From Microbacterium binotii (GTDB taxonomy: Bacteria > Actinomycetota > Actinomycetes > Actinomycetales > Microbacteriaceae), in NCBI RefSeq assembly GCF_021398715.1, contig NZ_CP090347.1, forward strand, positions 1,798,001 through 1,862,000: 64,000 nt of DNA. The letters run 5' to 3'. Shown in pieces: positions 50,618-59,099 of this stretch (positions are counted from its first letter, which is position 1; each line of letters begins with the position of its first letter). A program made the position numbers and the translations under genes. The notes below the pieces were generated by a model. That model worked only from the letters and a program-made list of their open reading frames with translations. It searched no databases and was not told the origin of the DNA.

Positions 50618-50706
50618 CGTCGTATCGGGCGGCAGTGCGCCTTCCCAGCGCCGGGACGAGGTCGACCGGCATCCGGTAGCAGCGCTCCCGCCGCCCGAGG
50701 TCTTGG

Positions 50707-51210
50707 TCAGCCCACCTTGTGCAGCCACACCACCGGAGCGTCGTCGCCGGCCTGACGGAACGGTTCCAGCTCTTCGTCCCACGCCCCGCCGAGGGCGACG
50801 GTGAGCTCACGCTGCAGCTCCGCCGCATTCCCCGCCGCGATCTCCATCGCGTAACGGATGCGGTCCTCCCCGATCACCACGTTGCCGGCGGTGTCCGTCT
50901 GCGCGAAGTGCACGCCGAGATCCGGCGTGTGCATCCACCGACCGCCGTCGCTGCGCGCGCTCGGGTCCTCGGAGACCTCGAAGCGCAGGTGTTCCCAACC
51001 GTGCATGGCACTCGCGAGCGCCGCTCCGGTCCCGTTGGGTGCTTCCCAGTAGAACTCGGCACGGCGACTGCCCGGCAATACCGGCTGATCGGACCACTCG
51101 AAGTTCACCGCGCGCCCGAGCACACGCCCGACAGCCCACTCGAGGTGGGGACACAACGCCCGTGGCGCCGAGTGAATGAACACCACTCCGCGCGCCATGT
51201 GTGCAGCCAT
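50707..51210 (-). CDS. DUF3145 family protein
   Basis: A 167-residue soluble protein of the actinobacterial DUF3145 family, recognisable from RGVVFIHSAPRALCPHLEWA, GSRRAEFYWEAPNGTGAALAS and HGWEHLRFEVSEDPS. The conserved HSAPRALCPH segment with Cys and two His suggests a metal or active site, but no activity is established. The ATG at 51210, with GGAGAGAG before it, is preferred over the ATG at 51225. It commonly lies next to fabF in actinobacteria, as here. Confidence 0.9.
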   Translation of the reverse strand: MAAHMARGVVFIHSAPRALCPHLEWAVGRVLGRAVNFEWSDQPVLPGSRRAEFYWEAPNGTGAALASAMHGWEHLRFEVSEDPSARSDGGRWMHTPDLGVHFAQTDTAGNVVIGEDRIRYAMEIAAGNAAELQRELTVALGGAWDEELEPFRQAGDDAPVVWLHKVG

Positions 51211-51452
51211 TCTCTCTCCGATCATCAGGTGCGTCTTCCCCTACGACCTGACTCGGCGAACGAGCTGCGGATATGCGGTTGTCCCGGCCATTATCTCCGG
51301 CCCACCTGAGAATCACAAGTCTGTAACTCTCTGGATGTCGACGCGCCGCCGAGCGTGTCGAGCGGACTTCCGTCACCTGTCCTGCCCACGCGGCGCCAGG
51401 ACGCGCTTTGCTGGGAGAGCGCGTCTGTCGTGGCGCGCAGGAAGGGCGAGAC

Positions 51453-53075
51453 ATGATCGAGGCACCCGACCCGGCGACCGTCCCCGTCGCGCCCACGCGC
51501 GTGGGCGCGCTCGCCCCGCTCACCGTGCCCGCGTTCCGCGCCCTGTGGATCGCGGCCCTGATCAGCAACATCGGCAGCTGGATGCAGACGGTCGGGGCGC
51601 AGTGGTTCCTCGTCGAACAGCACAGTTCCCCTCTGCTCATCGCTCTCGTGCAGACCGCGAGCGCCGCGCCCGTCCTTCTGCTGGGGATACCAGCGGGCGT
51701 GATCGGTGAACTTCTGAACCGACGAACCCTGCTGATCTGGGTGCAGGCCACGCAGGTCATCATCGGGGGCGTGCTGGTCGTCCTCACGATGACCGGTGAG
51801 ATGTCGCCCTATCTGCTGCTCGCGCTGACCCTCGTGCTCGGGGCGGCCTCAGCTGTGCAGTTGCCCGCGTACGGCGCGATCTCCGCCGAGATCGTACCGA
51901 CGCCCTTCATCCCCAACGCGGCGTCGCTCAGCTCGATATCGGTCAACGTCGCACGGGCGATCGGTCCCGCTATCGCGGGAGCCTTGGTGTCGCTGCTGGG
52001 TGTCGCCTTCGTCTTCGCACTGAACGCCGCATCCTTCGCCGTCTTCCTCGTGGTTCTGCTGGCGTGGCGAGGTTATCGCCCGTCACCGCATGGGTTCGAG
52101 CCCTTTCTGGATGCCACCCGAGCGGGGGTGCGTTACGTCCGCAACGCGGGCATCATCCGTGCTCTCTACCTGCGCCTGGGGCTCTTCATCGTCCCCGCGT
52201 CGGCGCTGTACGCGCTTCTCCCGCTGCTCGCGACCGAGCGCCTCGGTCTCGACGCCACGGGGTACGGAGTACTTCTCGCAGGGGTCGGGGCAGGTTCCAT
52301 CGTGGGTGCCTTCACGATGCCGCGCGTGCGAGACGCGATCGGCGTGAACCGTACCGTGCTGCTGTGCGCCCTCGCTTTCGGAGCGAGCATGGTCGGCACC
52401 GCCGTCTCTCCCTGGGCCGCGCTCAGCGTCGTGATCCTGGCCGCGGGCGGTGCCGGCTGGATCGGTGTGATCGCGACCCTCAACGGCGCCGTGCAGTCAT
52501 TCCTCCCCACGTGGGTGCGCACGCGCGGGCTCTCGATCTATCAGATGGTGCTGTTCGGCTCGACGGCAGCGGGATCCGCGCTCGCGGGTGCCGTGGCCGG
52601 CTGGATCGGATCGGTCACGGCTTGTCTGGCGGCGGGGGTTCTCGTCGTCCTGGTGGCGCTGACTCAGCTCGTGATCCCGCTCGCGGCGACGGGAGACATC
52701 GCCCGTGGCCGTGGCGAACTCCCCCTGCCCCAGCGCGATTCGGATGCGGACATCGATGAGAACGCGCAGACGCTGGTCCTCGTGCGCTATCGGGTCGACG
52801 ACGGAAGCCGGGCGGAGTTCCTGAGTCGGATGGAGCTCGTGGAGCACAGCCGACGCCGAACCGGGGCACGGAGCTGGACGCTGTACGCCGACCGGGAAGA
52901 GCCTGGCGTGCTCGTGGAGGCCTTCGACGTCGGCAGCTGGCGCGAGCATCTGAGCCAGCATGCCGAGAGGCTCACGGGCTATGACCAGAAGGTGATCCAC
53001 GACGCGCAGATGCTCGCACTGTCCGTCGACACCGAACATCTGATCGCAACCGGTCCTGCGCCGCGCTCCGCGTGA
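51453..53075 (+). CDS. MFS exporter with C-terminal alpha/beta domain (transmembrane secretion effector type)
   Basis: A 540-residue major facilitator protein of the EntS-like MFS_3 group with twelve membrane helices over residues 20-410 (first: FRALWIAALISNIGSWMQTV). The extra C-terminal 110 residues (LVLVRYRVDDGSRAEFLSRM, then VEAFDVGSWREHLSQHAERL) resemble a small ferredoxin-like or monooxygenase-type dimer domain, an arrangement typical of this family. The substrate is unknown; siderophores or drugs are usual guesses. The upstream 51211-51452 gap has no other gene. Confidence 0.85.
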   Translation: MIEAPDPATVPVAPTRVGALAPLTVPAFRALWIAALISNIGSWMQTVGAQWFLVEQHSSPLLIALVQTASAAPVLLLGIPAGVIGELLNRRTLLIWVQATQVIIGGVLVVLTMTGEMSPYLLLALTLVLGAASAVQLPAYGAISAEIVPTPFIPNAASLSSISVNVARAIGPAIAGALVSLLGVAFVFALNAASFAVFLVVLLAWRGYRPSPHGFEPFLDATRAGVRYVRNAGIIRALYLRLGLFIVPASALYALLPLLATERLGLDATGYGVLLAGVGAGSIVGAFTMPRVRDAIGVNRTVLLCALAFGASMVGTAVSPWAALSVVILAAGGAGWIGVIATLNGAVQSFLPTWVRTRGLSIYQMVLFGSTAAGSALAGAVAGWIGSVTACLAAGVLVVLVALTQLVIPLAATGDIARGRGELPLPQRDSDADIDENAQTLVLVRYRVDDGSRAEFLSRMELVEHSRRRTGARSWTLYADREEPGVLVEAFDVGSWREHLSQHAERLTGYDQKVIHDAQMLALSVDTEHLIATGPAPRSA

Positions 53076-53124
53076 GCGTGAGTCATGACATACGTCTCGC
53101 GCGCGGGCGCGCCCGGTGGGGTGC

Positions 53125-54084
53125 TCACCGTGCGACGGCTGCGTTGAGCAGCTGGTCGATCAAGGTCACGTAGCCGAGCCCGACGGCGGCGTACATGCGG
53201 GGCACCTGCGAGTGCTCGGTCATCCCGGGCGTGGTGTTCACCTCGTTGAGCACGACGCCGCGACCGGTGACGAAGAAGTCGAAGCGTGCGACACCCGCGC
53301 ATCCGAGTGCATCGTAGAGACGCACCGCATCCCGCTCCAAGATCTCCAACTCGTCCGACGTCACGCGCGCGGGGATGATGAACGGCGCGCTGCCGTCGTA
53401 TTTCGCGGCGTGGTCGAACAGAGCCCGGTCGGCGACGGCGATCTCCAGCGGCTCGCCGACCCGCAGTGCGCCCGAGGTGCCACGGAACACGGCGATGTCC
53501 ACCTCTCGCCCGGTGATGAAGGGCTCCACCAGCACGCTGCTCCCCGCGCGGCGCGCCCGTTCGATCGCAACCGCCAGATCAGCCGCGTCCGAGACCAGCG
53601 ACACACCGTTGCTCGAGCCTCCCGACGTCGGCTTCACCACGAACGGCGTAGCGAGGGGAACGCTCGGGACCGCGTCACCCGCCTCGATCAGGATGCCCGG
53701 CGCCGTCGCCACTCCGAGGGCACCCGCGACGAGCTTCATCGCCCACTTGTCCATCGCCAAGGCACCGGCCCGCACCGGAGAACCCACGAAGGGGACACCC
53801 AGCATCGTGAGAAGGCCCGCGATCGCACCATCCTCGCCGTTCACCCCGTGCAGCACCGGGAAGACCACGTCGCAGCCGTCCAGCAGGCGGACGGCGTCGG
53901 CGGGCGTGAGCGACCCGTCGACCGAGCGCCACTGCCCACCGCGCTCGATGGTCAGCTCGCAGACATCGTCACCGAGCTCACGCGCCGCTCGCGCCACCGA
54001 GGCCGCCGACGCGAGCGAGACATCGTGCTCGTCGTTCGCTCCGCCGCCGATGACCACGATCCTTCGCTGCCGGAGTGTCGTCAT
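53125..54084 (-). CDS. ddl: D-alanine-D-alanine ligase
   Basis: A 319-residue ATP-grasp ligase that joins two D-alanines for peptidoglycan. It has the N-terminal Glu/His region (GGGANDEHDVSLASA), FPVLHGVNGEDGAIAGLL, VGSPVRAGALAMDKWAMK, the grasp segment FVVKPTSGGSSNGV, the omega-loop Tyr in FDHAAKYDGS, which favours D-Ala over D-lactate ligases, and VLNEVNTTPGMTEHS with Mg ligands. The ATG overlaps the alr stop by 4 nt, so the two enzymes that make and use D-alanine are translated together. Confidence 0.92.
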   Translation of the reverse strand: MTTLRQRRIVVIGGGANDEHDVSLASAASVARAARELGDDVCELTIERGGQWRSVDGSLTPADAVRLLDGCDVVFPVLHGVNGEDGAIAGLLTMLGVPFVGSPVRAGALAMDKWAMKLVAGALGVATAPGILIEAGDAVPSVPLATPFVVKPTSGGSSNGVSLVSDAADLAVAIERARRAGSSVLVEPFITGREVDIAVFRGTSGALRVGEPLEIAVADRALFDHAAKYDGSAPFIIPARVTSDELEILERDAVRLYDALGCAGVARFDFFVTGRGVVLNEVNTTPGMTEHSQVPRMYAAVGLGYVTLIDQLLNAAVAR

Positions 54085-55247
54085 TCAGGTTCCTTCCGTT
54101 GTGTTCTGCGCTGCACACGCGAAACGCGGGCACCGATCCGGGTGACGATCTCGTGCTCGATGGTCTCCGACCATCTCGCCCAGTCGGCGACGGTGGGCTC
54201 TCCCTGGTCGCCGGGTCCGAAGACCGTCACGGTCTCCCCCGGGGTCAGAAAGTCGTCGCCGGTGTCGATGACCGCCATGTCCATGGAGATCAGGCCGACG
54301 ATCGGCCGACGGCGACCCCGCACGAGGACCTCGGCGCGGTGGGAGGCCGCTCGCGGCAACCCGTCCGCGTAACCCAGCGGAAGCAGGGCGAGGTGGGTGG
54401 GACGGTCAGTGATGAAGCGGGCGCCGTAGCCGACGCTCACATGTGCACCTACCCGACGCGCGCTGATGACCGGTGCGCGCAGGGAGAGGGCGAAGCGCAG
54501 CTCGCTCGAGGTCCGCGAGGGGTCGATCCCGTACAGGCCCGCTCCGACGCGATGAAGGTCGTGGTCGCCGCCGATCCCGGTGATCGTCGCCGCCGTCGCC
54601 GCCAGATGCGTGACGGCGGGCGCAAGCCCTCGGCGGCGAGCGCTTCGAACGGCCGCATCGAAGCGCAGCCGTTCGCGGAGGTTCTGCGGGTCGTTCGGGC
54701 GGTCCGCGCACGACATGTGCCCCATGATCCCGACGACCTGCGCATACCCCTGCCGCTCCGCCATCCGGGCGAGTTCGCACAGGCTCCGCCACTCGGATGC
54801 GGGCGCGCCGTCACGGCTCATGCCCAGATCGGCATGGAGGTGCAGACGTGCCCGGTGACCGAGGCGGTGCGCGACGCGCACGACGGCCTGCAGCGCGTCT
54901 GCACTCGACACGCCGAGGTCTATGCGCTGCGACACGGCCGACGCGAAGTCAGCACCGACCGGATTCAGCCAGCTGAGGATCGGGACATCGAGACCGCAGC
55001 GTCGAAGGGTGAGTGCCTCGTCGAGCGACGCGACCCCGAGCGCGGTGGCACCTTCCTCGATCGCTGCTGACGCCACGGGACCGTGACCGAATGCGTCCGC
55101 CTTCATCACCGCCATCAGGCGGCCCCGCGTGAGACGGGAGAAGTACCGCACGTTGGCTCGGATCGCTTCCTCGTCCACGCGCAGCTCCGGAGCCGACAGG
55201 ACCGCATCAGCGCGGGGTTGTGAGGCGTTCGGCACGATCAGAGTCAA
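54081..55247 (-). CDS. alr: alanine racemase, complete
   Basis: A 388-residue PLP enzyme that interconverts L- and D-alanine. All key parts are present in one chain: Lys49 in VMKADAFGHG, HLHADLGMSRDG (the usual KIDTGMxRxG, altered to HAD-L-GM but with the Arg), GHMSCAD, the catalytic Tyr274 in SVGYGARF, PLGYADGLPRA and SMDMAVID. The start is a TTG at 55247; a GTG at 55235 is the alternative. It is directly followed by ddl. Because this enzyme is complete, the split racemase-like pair at 5.5-7.2 kb is probably for something else. Confidence 0.92.
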   Translation of the reverse strand: MTLIVPNASQPRADAVLSAPELRVDEEAIRANVRYFSRLTRGRLMAVMKADAFGHGPVASAAIEEGATALGVASLDEALTLRRCGLDVPILSWLNPVGADFASAVSQRIDLGVSSADALQAVVRVAHRLGHRARLHLHADLGMSRDGAPASEWRSLCELARMAERQGYAQVVGIMGHMSCADRPNDPQNLRERLRFDAAVRSARRRGLAPAVTHLAATAATITGIGGDHDLHRVGAGLYGIDPSRTSSELRFALSLRAPVISARRVGAHVSVGYGARFITDRPTHLALLPLGYADGLPRAASHRAEVLVRGRRRPIVGLISMDMAVIDTGDDFLTPGETVTVFGPGDQGEPTVADWARWSETIEHEIVTRIGARVSRVQRRTQRKEPE

Positions 55248-55392
55248 TCCATGCGCCCGTCACAGCGTCGTATGCAGTTCTCGATACGTTCGCGATACAC
55301 ACGTCCGTGGAACTCGCGGACGCTCCGTCCTCTATGGTGAGGACAATCTCGAACCCGACCGCGCCGGTCGGTCACGGAGCGAAGGGAACCTC

Positions 55393-55626
55393 ATGGGCAT
55401 CACATTCCCGTCGGGATCGATCACGGTGAGGACCGCAGCGGACGAGGTCGTGATCCTGCACATCTGCGATCTGTGCGGTGCCGTCGTCGCAGAAGCCGAC
55501 GACACCGACCTGGCTTTCCACAAGCGCTGGCACAGGATGACCGGCTCCGGCAACTGGATCGACCCGGAGACCGGTCGGCTCCACGGTTCCGGCGGCACCG
55601 TCCGACCGGACACATCGCGGAGCTGA
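55393..55626 (+). CDS. small protein with C2H2-like zinc motif
   Basis: A 77-residue protein starting at ATG 55393 with GAAGGG upstream. It contains HICDLCGAVV and FHKRWHRM, giving C-x2-C-x14-H-x3-H, a likely single zinc finger. The N-terminal GSITVRTAADEVVIL and the C-terminal tail GSGGTVRPDTS are flexible. No family is recognised. A possible -10 (TATGGT, 55333) lies upstream. It stands alone between alr and the CAT tRNA. Confidence 0.75.
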   Translation: MGITFPSGSITVRTAADEVVILHICDLCGAVVAEADDTDLAFHKRWHRMTGSGNWIDPETGRLHGSGGTVRPDTSRS

Positions 55627-55643
55627 ATCCTCGATGAGCTGCG

Positions 55644-55717
55644 TAGGGCGGGTGGGACTTGAACCCACGATCGTCGGGTTATGAGCCCGCTGCCTTGACC
55701 AGCTTGGCCACCGCCCC
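55644..55717 (-). tRNA. tRNA with CAT anticodon (elongator Met or Ile2)
   Basis: A 74-nt cloverleaf on the minus strand with the acceptor GGGGCGG pairing to CCGCCCT, so the first pair is G-U, before discriminator A. The anticodon loop is CTCATAA. The T arm is GTGGGTTCAAGTCCCAC. CAT could mean elongator methionine or, if the C is modified to lysidine, isoleucine (AUA). The initiator is unlikely because the three G-C pairs of its anticodon stem are not arranged that way. Sequence alone does not settle the identity. Confidence 0.85.
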
Positions 55718-55731
55718 CTGTGGCGAAAAGC

Positions 55732-56727
55732 CTACCGCGGCGGCGCGGTGTCTCCGCGGCTGCCTCGCTGCAGCGGCAATTCCTGGCTGTCGCTGATGAC
55801 CTGTGGGTGGTTCCGGGTCAACGAGAACACACCGTAGACCGCGATGAGGCCGGCCACGACGAAGCCGGCAATGGCCCAGGCGCCCGCGGTGGCCGCCTCC
55901 TGGAGGATGACGAGGCCGATCACGACTGCGACGATGGGGTCGATGACCGTGAGCCCCGCGATGACCAGGTCGGGCGGCCCCACCGAGTACGCGGTCTGCA
56001 CGAAGTACGCACCGAGGGTGACCGCAACGAGCAGACCCACGATGCACAGGATCGAGAGCCAGCCGAAGTCGCCTTCCTGGATGTTCTTGATGACGACCTT
56101 CGCGAGCGTGGCGACGAATGCGTACAGCACCCCCGCCGCGACGATGTAGAAGAGCGGACGCGCGTGCTTGCGCATCCACAGCCACCAGGAGAGGGCGGTC
56201 AGCACCACCACGACCGCGAGCAGTCCGAGGATCGTCAGGAGCTCCGACTGCGAAATCGGCTGCTCCGTCGCGACGAAAGCGGCGATGGTGACGAAGATGA
56301 GGATGCCGCCCACACACGCGATGATCGAACGCACCGACGCCTTCGTCGGCTTGTGTCCGGAGATCCTCGCATTCAGCAGCGTCGTGATCACGAGGGACAC
56401 CGCCCCGAGAGGCTGAACCAGGATCAGCGGCGCGAAGGCGAGAGCCGTCAGCTGACAGGTGATCCCCAAGCCGAGCATCACGGTTCCCGCGACCCAGGAC
56501 GGCCGCCTGAGCAGCTGAAGGAGCTGCCCGCCGCTGAGCCCGCTCGCACCAGACGCGTTCGCGAGGCGCTCGACCTTGACGACACCGCGATGCTGATACT
56601 GCGCGCCGAGCGACATGAACACCGCACCCAGAAGGGCGATCGGGATACCGATCAGGATGCCCGGGTCGCGGAACACGCCGACGAGGTCGTTGGCGACATC
56701 GTTCAGGATCACTTCCGCTGGGAGCAC
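55732..56727 (-). CDS. DMT-superfamily membrane transporter (NIPA/EamA-like)
   Basis: A 331-residue membrane protein with nine or ten helices, beginning LIGIPIALLGAVFMSLGAQYQHRGV. The tandem-duplicated drug/metabolite transporter layout is seen in LAFAPLILVQPLGAVSLVITTLLNA, split as LAFAPLILVQPLG and AVSLVITTLLNA, in the first half, and in PPDLVIAGLTVIDPIVAVVIG in the second. The type is close to NIPA magnesium-transporter-like or multidrug-resistance EamA proteins. The substrate cannot be read. It lies upstream of the CAT tRNA, with the gene ending 14 nt from it. Confidence 0.82.
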   Translation of the reverse strand: MLPAEVILNDVANDLVGVFRDPGILIGIPIALLGAVFMSLGAQYQHRGVVKVERLANASGASGLSGGQLLQLLRRPSWVAGTVMLGLGITCQLTALAFAPLILVQPLGAVSLVITTLLNARISGHKPTKASVRSIIACVGGILIFVTIAAFVATEQPISQSELLTILGLLAVVVVLTALSWWLWMRKHARPLFYIVAAGVLYAFVATLAKVVIKNIQEGDFGWLSILCIVGLLVAVTLGAYFVQTAYSVGPPDLVIAGLTVIDPIVAVVIGLVILQEAATAGAWAIAGFVVAGLIAVYGVFSLTRNHPQVISDSQELPLQRGSRGDTAPPR

Positions 56728-56758
56728 CCTATGACCCTAACCTCAGGCGTGCGCTCGG

Positions 56759-56764
56759 TAGGCT
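56759..56764 (+). promoter_or_regulatory. -10 box of a probable leaderless def transcript
   Basis: TAGGCT lies 7 nt before the GTG start of def at 56772, and no ribosome-binding site fits between. Same hexamer and spacing as before ppgK and the DUF4191 gene. Confidence 0.6.
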
Positions 56765-56771
56765 CAGACAC

Positions 56772-57338
56772 GTGGCTGTCCTTCCGATTCGCATCATGGG
56801 CGATCCCGTCCTCCACTCCCCCGCTGCCCCCGTCGAGGAGGTGACCGACGAGATCCGCACCCTGGTCGCCGACATGTACGAGACCATGGATGCGGCGCCC
56901 GGTGTCGGTCTCGCCGCCCCCCAGGTCGGCGTGGGCCTGCGCATCTTCACCTACACGTATCAGGACGACGAAGGTGCCGATTGGCGCGGCGAGATCATCA
57001 ATCCGGAGCTTTGGATGACGCCGCTCATCCCCGGGGAACCCGACGAGGACGAGGAGTCCGAGGGCTGTCTCTCGTTCCCGGGTGAGCGCTTCCCGCTGCG
57101 CCGTTCGGAGCGGGTGCGTGTGACGGGAACCGACCTCGAGGGCCGTCCGGTCTCGATCGAGGTCGACGGCTGGCGCGCCCGCATCCTGCAGCACGAGTTC
57201 GACCACCTCGACGGCGTCCTCTACGTCGATCGCCTGAGCGACTCCGACTGGAAGACGACGCAGAAGATCGCCCGCAAGCGGGGATGGGGACGCCCGGGAG
57301 CGTCCTGGCTCCCGGGCGTCGACGACCTCGAAGGCTGA
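56772..57338 (+). CDS. def: peptide deformylase
   Basis: A 188-residue metalloenzyme that removes the formyl group from new proteins. The three signature motifs are present: GVGLAAPQVG, EGCLSFPG with the metal-binding Cys, and QHEFDHLDG with two metal-binding His and the catalytic Glu. The GTG at 56772 gives the usual AVLPIRIMGDPVLH start. The C-terminal basic tail is normal for actinobacterial forms. It converges on the flotillin gene with 3 nt between the stops. Confidence 0.95.
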   Translation: MAVLPIRIMGDPVLHSPAAPVEEVTDEIRTLVADMYETMDAAPGVGLAAPQVGVGLRIFTYTYQDDEGADWRGEIINPELWMTPLIPGEPDEDEESEGCLSFPGERFPLRRSERVRVTGTDLEGRPVSIEVDGWRARILQHEFDHLDGVLYVDRLSDSDWKTTQKIARKRGWGRPGASWLPGVDDLEG

Positions 57339-57341
57339 GAC

Positions 57342-58751
57342 TCAGACCCCTTCGGCCGGCTGCCCGGCTGCCGGCGGCGCGGGCGGGGTGTGCTGCTGCG
57401 CCTGCGGTGCCGCCGCCTGCAGCTGCTCGCCCATGGCCTGGCCCACCACACGGCCCTGGATGATCTCAGCGAGGTCGAGGCCCGTCGCGACTTTCACCGC
57501 ATCGAAGGTGGCACGCAGCCCCTGTGCGGACTCGGCCGCGAGGTGGCTGCTGGCGCCTTCTCCGCCGAGGACCGTCACGGAGCCGACCTTGTCGTATCCC
57601 TTCGCGAACTCGGCCATCATCGGCACGAGTGCCTCGAGAGCGCGCTGCGCGAGCAGTGCCTGCTGGTTGCGACTGAGAGCCTCGGCCTCCGCCTGGATCG
57701 CCGCAGCGCGCGCCTCACCCTCGGCACGGACGGCGTCGGCCTCGGCGTTCGCACGCAGCCGCGTGGCGGCCGCATCCTGCTCGGCGATCTGCGCCTGCGC
57801 CTGCGCGGCCTTCACCTTGGCGTACGCGTCGGCATCGGCCGCGCGTTCGCGCTCGTAGAGGTTGGCGTCGGCGACCTTCTTGATGTCGGCATCCAGTCGG
57901 GCCTGCTTGTTCTCGGCCTCCTGGAGCAGAACGGCCTGCTGACGCTCCGCCCGGGCGAGGGCCTCGGCCTGCTCGGCCTCGGCGTTGGCCCGCCCGACCT
58001 CCGCCTGCGCTGCTGCCGTGTTCTTGTCGAGCGCCGTCTGCTCGATCAGGTTCGCCTCCTGGGTGGCGATCTGACGCGCCCGGATCTCGCGCTCCGCGTT
58101 GATCTTGGCGACCTCCGCCTCGCGCTTCACGCGCTCGACCTCGGTCGCGCCGAGAGCGGAGATGTAGCCGTTCTGGTCGGTGATGCCCTGGATCTGGAAC
58201 GAGTCGAGGATCAGACCCTGCGACGACAGATCACTCTTGATGCCTTCGGCGATCTGATCCGACAGACGCTGGCGATCGCGCATGAGCTCTTCGACCGTCA
58301 ACGTGGCGACGACACCGCGAAGCGCACCCTCGAGCTGTTCGGTCGTGAACTGCTCGATGGCCTTGTCCTGCGAGGCGAAGCGCTCGGCCGCACGGCGGAC
58401 GGATTCGGGGTCGGAACCGATCTTGACGAGCGCCACACCGCTCACGTTGACCGTGACGCCGTTGGAGGACTGCGCCGTCGGCTCCATCTTGATCTGACGC
58501 GCGCGGAGGGAGATCATCTCGCCGCGCTGGGTGAGCGGGTTCACGATCGCACCGCCTCCGGTGATCACGGTGATCCGCGAGTCCCCGCTGGTGCTGCGCT
58601 GCTTCTTACCCACGATCACCAGAGCCTCGTCGGCCTTCGCCACCCGGTACCAGGCGCGGATCAGGATCAGCACGATCACCAGAACGACGACGAGCACGAT
58701 TCCGCCGACGATGGCCAGCAGCCCCATTGCTCCGAGTGCGGCGATATCCAT
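57342..58751 (-). CDS. flotillin-like SPFH/band 7 membrane scaffold protein
   Basis: A 469-residue protein. One N-terminal membrane segment (AIVGGIVLVVVLVIVLILI) is followed by the SPFH domain (VITGGGAIVNPLTQRGEMISL, split as VITGGGAIVNP and LTQRGEMISL; SSNGVTVNVSGVALVKIG; EGALRGVVATLTVEELM). A long coiled-coil flotillin domain rich in AEAE repeats (about residues 215-380) and a Pro/Ala/Gln tail come next. It would organise membrane microdomains. The second ATG (58751), 6 nt after AAGG, is preferred over the ATG at 58757 that touches it. Confidence 0.9.
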   Translation of the reverse strand: MDIAALGAMGLLAIVGGIVLVVVLVIVLILIRAWYRVAKADEALVIVGKKQRSTSGDSRITVITGGGAIVNPLTQRGEMISLRARQIKMEPTAQSSNGVTVNVSGVALVKIGSDPESVRRAAERFASQDKAIEQFTTEQLEGALRGVVATLTVEELMRDRQRLSDQIAEGIKSDLSSQGLILDSFQIQGITDQNGYISALGATEVERVKREAEVAKINAEREIRARQIATQEANLIEQTALDKNTAAAQAEVGRANAEAEQAEALARAERQQAVLLQEAENKQARLDADIKKVADANLYERERAADADAYAKVKAAQAQAQIAEQDAAATRLRANAEADAVRAEGEARAAAIQAEAEALSRNQQALLAQRALEALVPMMAEFAKGYDKVGSVTVLGGEGASSHLAAESAQGLRATFDAVKVATGLDLAEIIQGRVVGQAMGEQLQAAAPQAQQHTPPAPPAAGQPAEGV

Positions 58752-58908
58752 GTGCATCCTTCCGGTCGCGGCGAGGGACGCCTCACCCCGAAGCGTCTCC
58801 CCCTCACCCTATCCACCGGCTATGTCGGTGCCGAGCCGGTTGTGGACGAACACCGGGACCGGGTACGCAGGCGCTCGCCATGTTCTCCGGGGCACCGAAG
58901 AGCGCATG

Positions 58909-58938
58909 AAAAAAGACCCGGGGTGGAAGCCCGGGTCT
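58909..58938 (-). terminator. intrinsic terminator after tRNA-Asn
   Basis: Arms 58930-58938 and 58914-58922 form a 9-bp GC-rich stem with a 7-nt loop, followed on the minus strand by six T (58909-58914). It is the only hairpin with a classic T-run that I found and lies 37 nt after the tRNA-Asn 3' end. Confidence 0.88.
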
Positions 58939-58974
58939 CAGGTGAGAGCTGCGGTAGATGACGCAGTACTCTCG

Positions 58975-59047
58975 CTCCCCGGCTTGGACTCGAACCAAGA
59001 ACCTATCGGTTAACAGCCGATTGCTCTGCCAATTGAGCTACCGAGGA
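58975..59047 (-). tRNA. tRNA-Asn (anticodon GTT)
   Basis: A 73-nt cloverleaf on the minus strand. The acceptor TCCTCGG pairs with CCGGGGA (one T-G) before discriminator G. The D arm is AGCTCAATTGGCAGAGC, the anticodon loop CTGTTAA with GTT, and the T arm TTGGTTCGAGTCCAA. CCA is not encoded. An intrinsic terminator follows. Confidence 0.95.
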
Positions 59048-59099
59048 ATGCTGTCCTTCTCGCGAAGGCAACCCGACTATCGTAGCAAACTCCGCGGGC

